NCBI GenBank assembly: GCA_902797405.1
Contig: CADBSP010000108.1
Span: 1-5,516, forward strand
Direction: 5' to 3'
Length of the DNA stretch: 5,516 bases
DNA from: an uncultured Eubacteriales bacterium
Lineage (GTDB): Bacteria > Bacillota > Clostridia > Peptostreptococcales > Anaerovoracaceae
Numbering within the stretch: position 1 is the first letter of the stretch; each line of letters opens with the position of its first letter. Positions 4,047 to 5,516 of this stretch are shown piece by piece. A model generated the notes under the pieces. The model was not told where the DNA came from. It saw only the letters and a list, made by a program, of their open reading frames with translations, and ran no database searches. A program made the position numbers and the translations under genes.

Positions 4047-5516
4047 TTACAGGTCTGCTCTCAGTAGGTTAATTCTGTTCTGATTGTCGATTTCTGCAAC
4101 CTTTACTATTACAGTGTCACCAACATTCATTACATCCTCAACCTTCTCTACGCGGTTCTTTGCCATCTTGGAGATGTGGAGGAGGCCCTCTTTACCCGGA
4201 AGGATTTCTATGAATGCACCAAAGTTCATGATTCTAGTTACAGTACCTTCATATACTTCCCCTACTTCTACATCCTTTGTAAGAAGTTCGATTTCCTTTC
4301 TGGCAGCTTCTGCACCCTCCATGTCAACGCTGTAGATTGTTACCAGGCCACTATCGTCGATATCAATCTTTGCTCCTGTTTCAGCAATGATTCTGTTGAT
4401 TGTTTCACCACCCTTACCGATGACTACTCTAATCTTATCAGGATCTATCTTCATGGACATGCTTCTCGGAGCATACTTGGATAGCTCTGTTCTCGGTTCT
4501 GCTATTTCTTCGAGCATGATGTTCATGATATGCATACGACCTTCCTTTGCCTGAGAAAGAGCCTGCTGGAGGATTTCTCTGGAGAGGCCGTGGACCTTTA
4601 TATCCATCTGAAGAGCTGTAACACCAACTTCTGTTCCTGTTACCTTAAAGTCCATGTCGCCAAGGAAGTCTTCCATTCCCTGAATGTCAGAAAGAACTAC
4701 CATGTCGCTGGTTCCGTCTTCATTTACACGTTCGATTAGGCCCATTGCGATTCCTGCTACCGGACGCTTGATTGGAACACCGGCATCCATGAGAGCAAGT
4801 GTGGATCCGCATGTAGAAGCCATGGAACTGGAACCGTTGGAACTCATGATTTCAGAGACAACTCTGATTGCATATGGGAATTCCTCTTCCGATGGAAGTA
4901 CAGGAAGAAGTGCTCTTTCTGCTAATGCACCATGACCGATTTCTCTGCGGCTGGCGCTTCTCGGAGCCTTAGCTTCACCTGTGGAATAACCCGGGAAATT
5001 GTAGTGGTGCATGTATCTCTTCTCAGTCTGCTCTGTAATTCCATCGATGGTCTGCATCTCGGAAAGAGGTGCAAGTGTACATGCGGAAAGTGCCTGTGTC
5101 TGACCACGCTTAAAGAGTCCTGTTCCGTGTACTCTTGGAAGAACTCCGGTTTCGCACCATACAGGTCTGATTTCAGTAACCTTACGGTTGTCAGGACGGA
5201 TACCTTCATCCAGAATCATCTTACGAACGTTTTCTTTCTTAATTGTATACATGATGCCTGAAATATCTCCGATATTATCAGGATATTCTTCAGCAAAGTG
5301 TTCCTTAACATCCTTCTCAACTGCATCCATATTTGCAAGGCGTTCCTGCTTCTCTACAGTATGGATTGCATCGATCATCTTCTGCTCGCCGTATGCCTTT
5401 ACTGCCTCTTCCATGCCTTCAGGAAGTTCTTTCTCTACGATTTCCTGCTTAGGCTTTCCGACTTCGGCAACAACTTCTTCTATGAATTCAACAATCTTCT
5501 TTATCTCTTCATGACC
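4047..5516 (-). CDS. pnp: Polynucleotide phosphorylase, C-terminal part (runs off right edge)
   Basis: PNPase is a trimeric cytoplasmic exoribonuclease that degrades RNA 3' to 5' with phosphate, releasing nucleoside diphosphates; it is central to mRNA turnover. The minus-strand frame is open from the window edge at 5516 to the TAA at 4047-4049, giving 489 residues. The first internal Met (5412-5414) is not the real start, because the 34 codons before it (GHEEIKKIVEFIEEVV and on) match the family. About 215 N-terminal residues, the first RNase PH core, are missing from view. In visible numbering there is a helical linker (1-100), the second RNase PH core (about 105-315) with SSS at 229-231, D283, D289 and K291 matching the Escherichia coli catalytic residues S437-439, D486, D492 and K494, a KH domain with GKGG at 367-370, and an S1 domain (about 415-489). 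The protein stops right after S1 with RINLLRADL and has no charged tail. It ends at the shared terminator at 3886-3930. No damage is seen. Confidence 0.97.
   Translation of the reverse strand, partial: GHEEIKKIVEFIEEVVAEVGKPKQEIVEKELPEGMEEAVKAYGEQKMIDAIHTVEKQERLANMDAVEKDVKEHFAEEYPDNIGDISGIMYTIKKENVRKMILDEGIRPDNRKVTEIRPVWCETGVLPRVHGTGLFKRGQTQALSACTLAPLSEMQTIDGITEQTEKRYMHHYNFPGYSTGEAKAPRSASRREIGHGALAERALLPVLPSEEEFPYAIRVVSEIMSSNGSSSMASTCGSTLALMDAGVPIKRPVAGIAMGLIERVNEDGTSDMVVLSDIQGMEDFLGDMDFKVTGTEVGVTALQMDIKVHGLSREILQQALSQAKEGRMHIMNIMLEEIAEPRTELSKYAPRSMSMKIDPDKIRVVIGKGGETINRIIAETGAKIDIDDSGLVTIYSVDMEGAEAARKEIELLTKDVEVGEVYEGTVTRIMNFGAFIEILPGKEGLLHISKMAKNRVEKVEDVMNVGDTVIVKVAEIDNQNRINLLRADL

Noticed and set aside
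4084..5514. Several open frames on the plus strand, and one on the other minus frame (4922-5209), over pnp
   Set aside because: PNPase motifs run without a break through the whole interval; the other frames are Ser/Thr/Phe-rich shadows without support.
1..5516. A new defence or mobile system
   Set aside because: All four genes belong to known families (IleS, rubrerythrin, LytS-type kinase, PNPase), and there is no integrase, transposase, attachment site or toxin-antitoxin pair.

Overview
The window looks like ordinary chromosome from a low-to-middle G+C anaerobic Firmicute, most likely a member of the Clostridia. The basis is a rubredoxin-first rubrerythrin of the type common in clostridia, an isoleucyl-tRNA synthetase of the long IleS2-like type, strong purine-rich ribosome binding sites, AT-rich intergenic DNA and a LytS/YesM-type sensor kinase. 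I cannot name a genus.

Layout from left to right. (1) Positions 1-692, minus strand: the N-terminal 230 codons of ileS, cut off by the left edge. (2) Positions 693-1160: a divergent intergenic region. It holds an ileS promoter candidate, three imperfect 23-bp tandem repeats, a perfect 7-1-7 Fur-type operator, an extended -10 promoter reading right, and a leader of about 170 nt. (3) Positions 1161-1703, plus: reverse rubrerythrin, followed by a clear intrinsic terminator. (4) Positions 1808-3811, plus: a 667-residue multi-pass LytS-type histidine kinase with an extracytoplasmic domain, seven further membrane segments and an unusual insertion in its ATP-binding domain. No response regulator lies beside it. 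(5) Positions 3812-4046: a convergent intergenic region with an AT-rich inverted repeat, a strong bidirectional terminator, and a cluster of short repeats in the 3' untranslated region of pnp. (6) Positions 4047-5516, minus: the C-terminal 489 codons of pnp, cut off by the right edge.

The genes do not form a pathway. ileS and pnp are housekeeping genes (translation, RNA decay). The rubrerythrin is a peroxide/oxygen defence gene and appears to be under metal- or peroxide-responsive control through the Fur/PerR-type box. The kinase appears to be a single-gene transcription unit with an unknown signal and an unlinked partner. I see no mobile element, CRISPR array, rRNA, tRNA or defence cassette. 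The parts most worth a second look are the repeat array plus Fur-type box between the divergent promoters, the insertion in the kinase ATP lid, and the repeat-rich 3' region of pnp.
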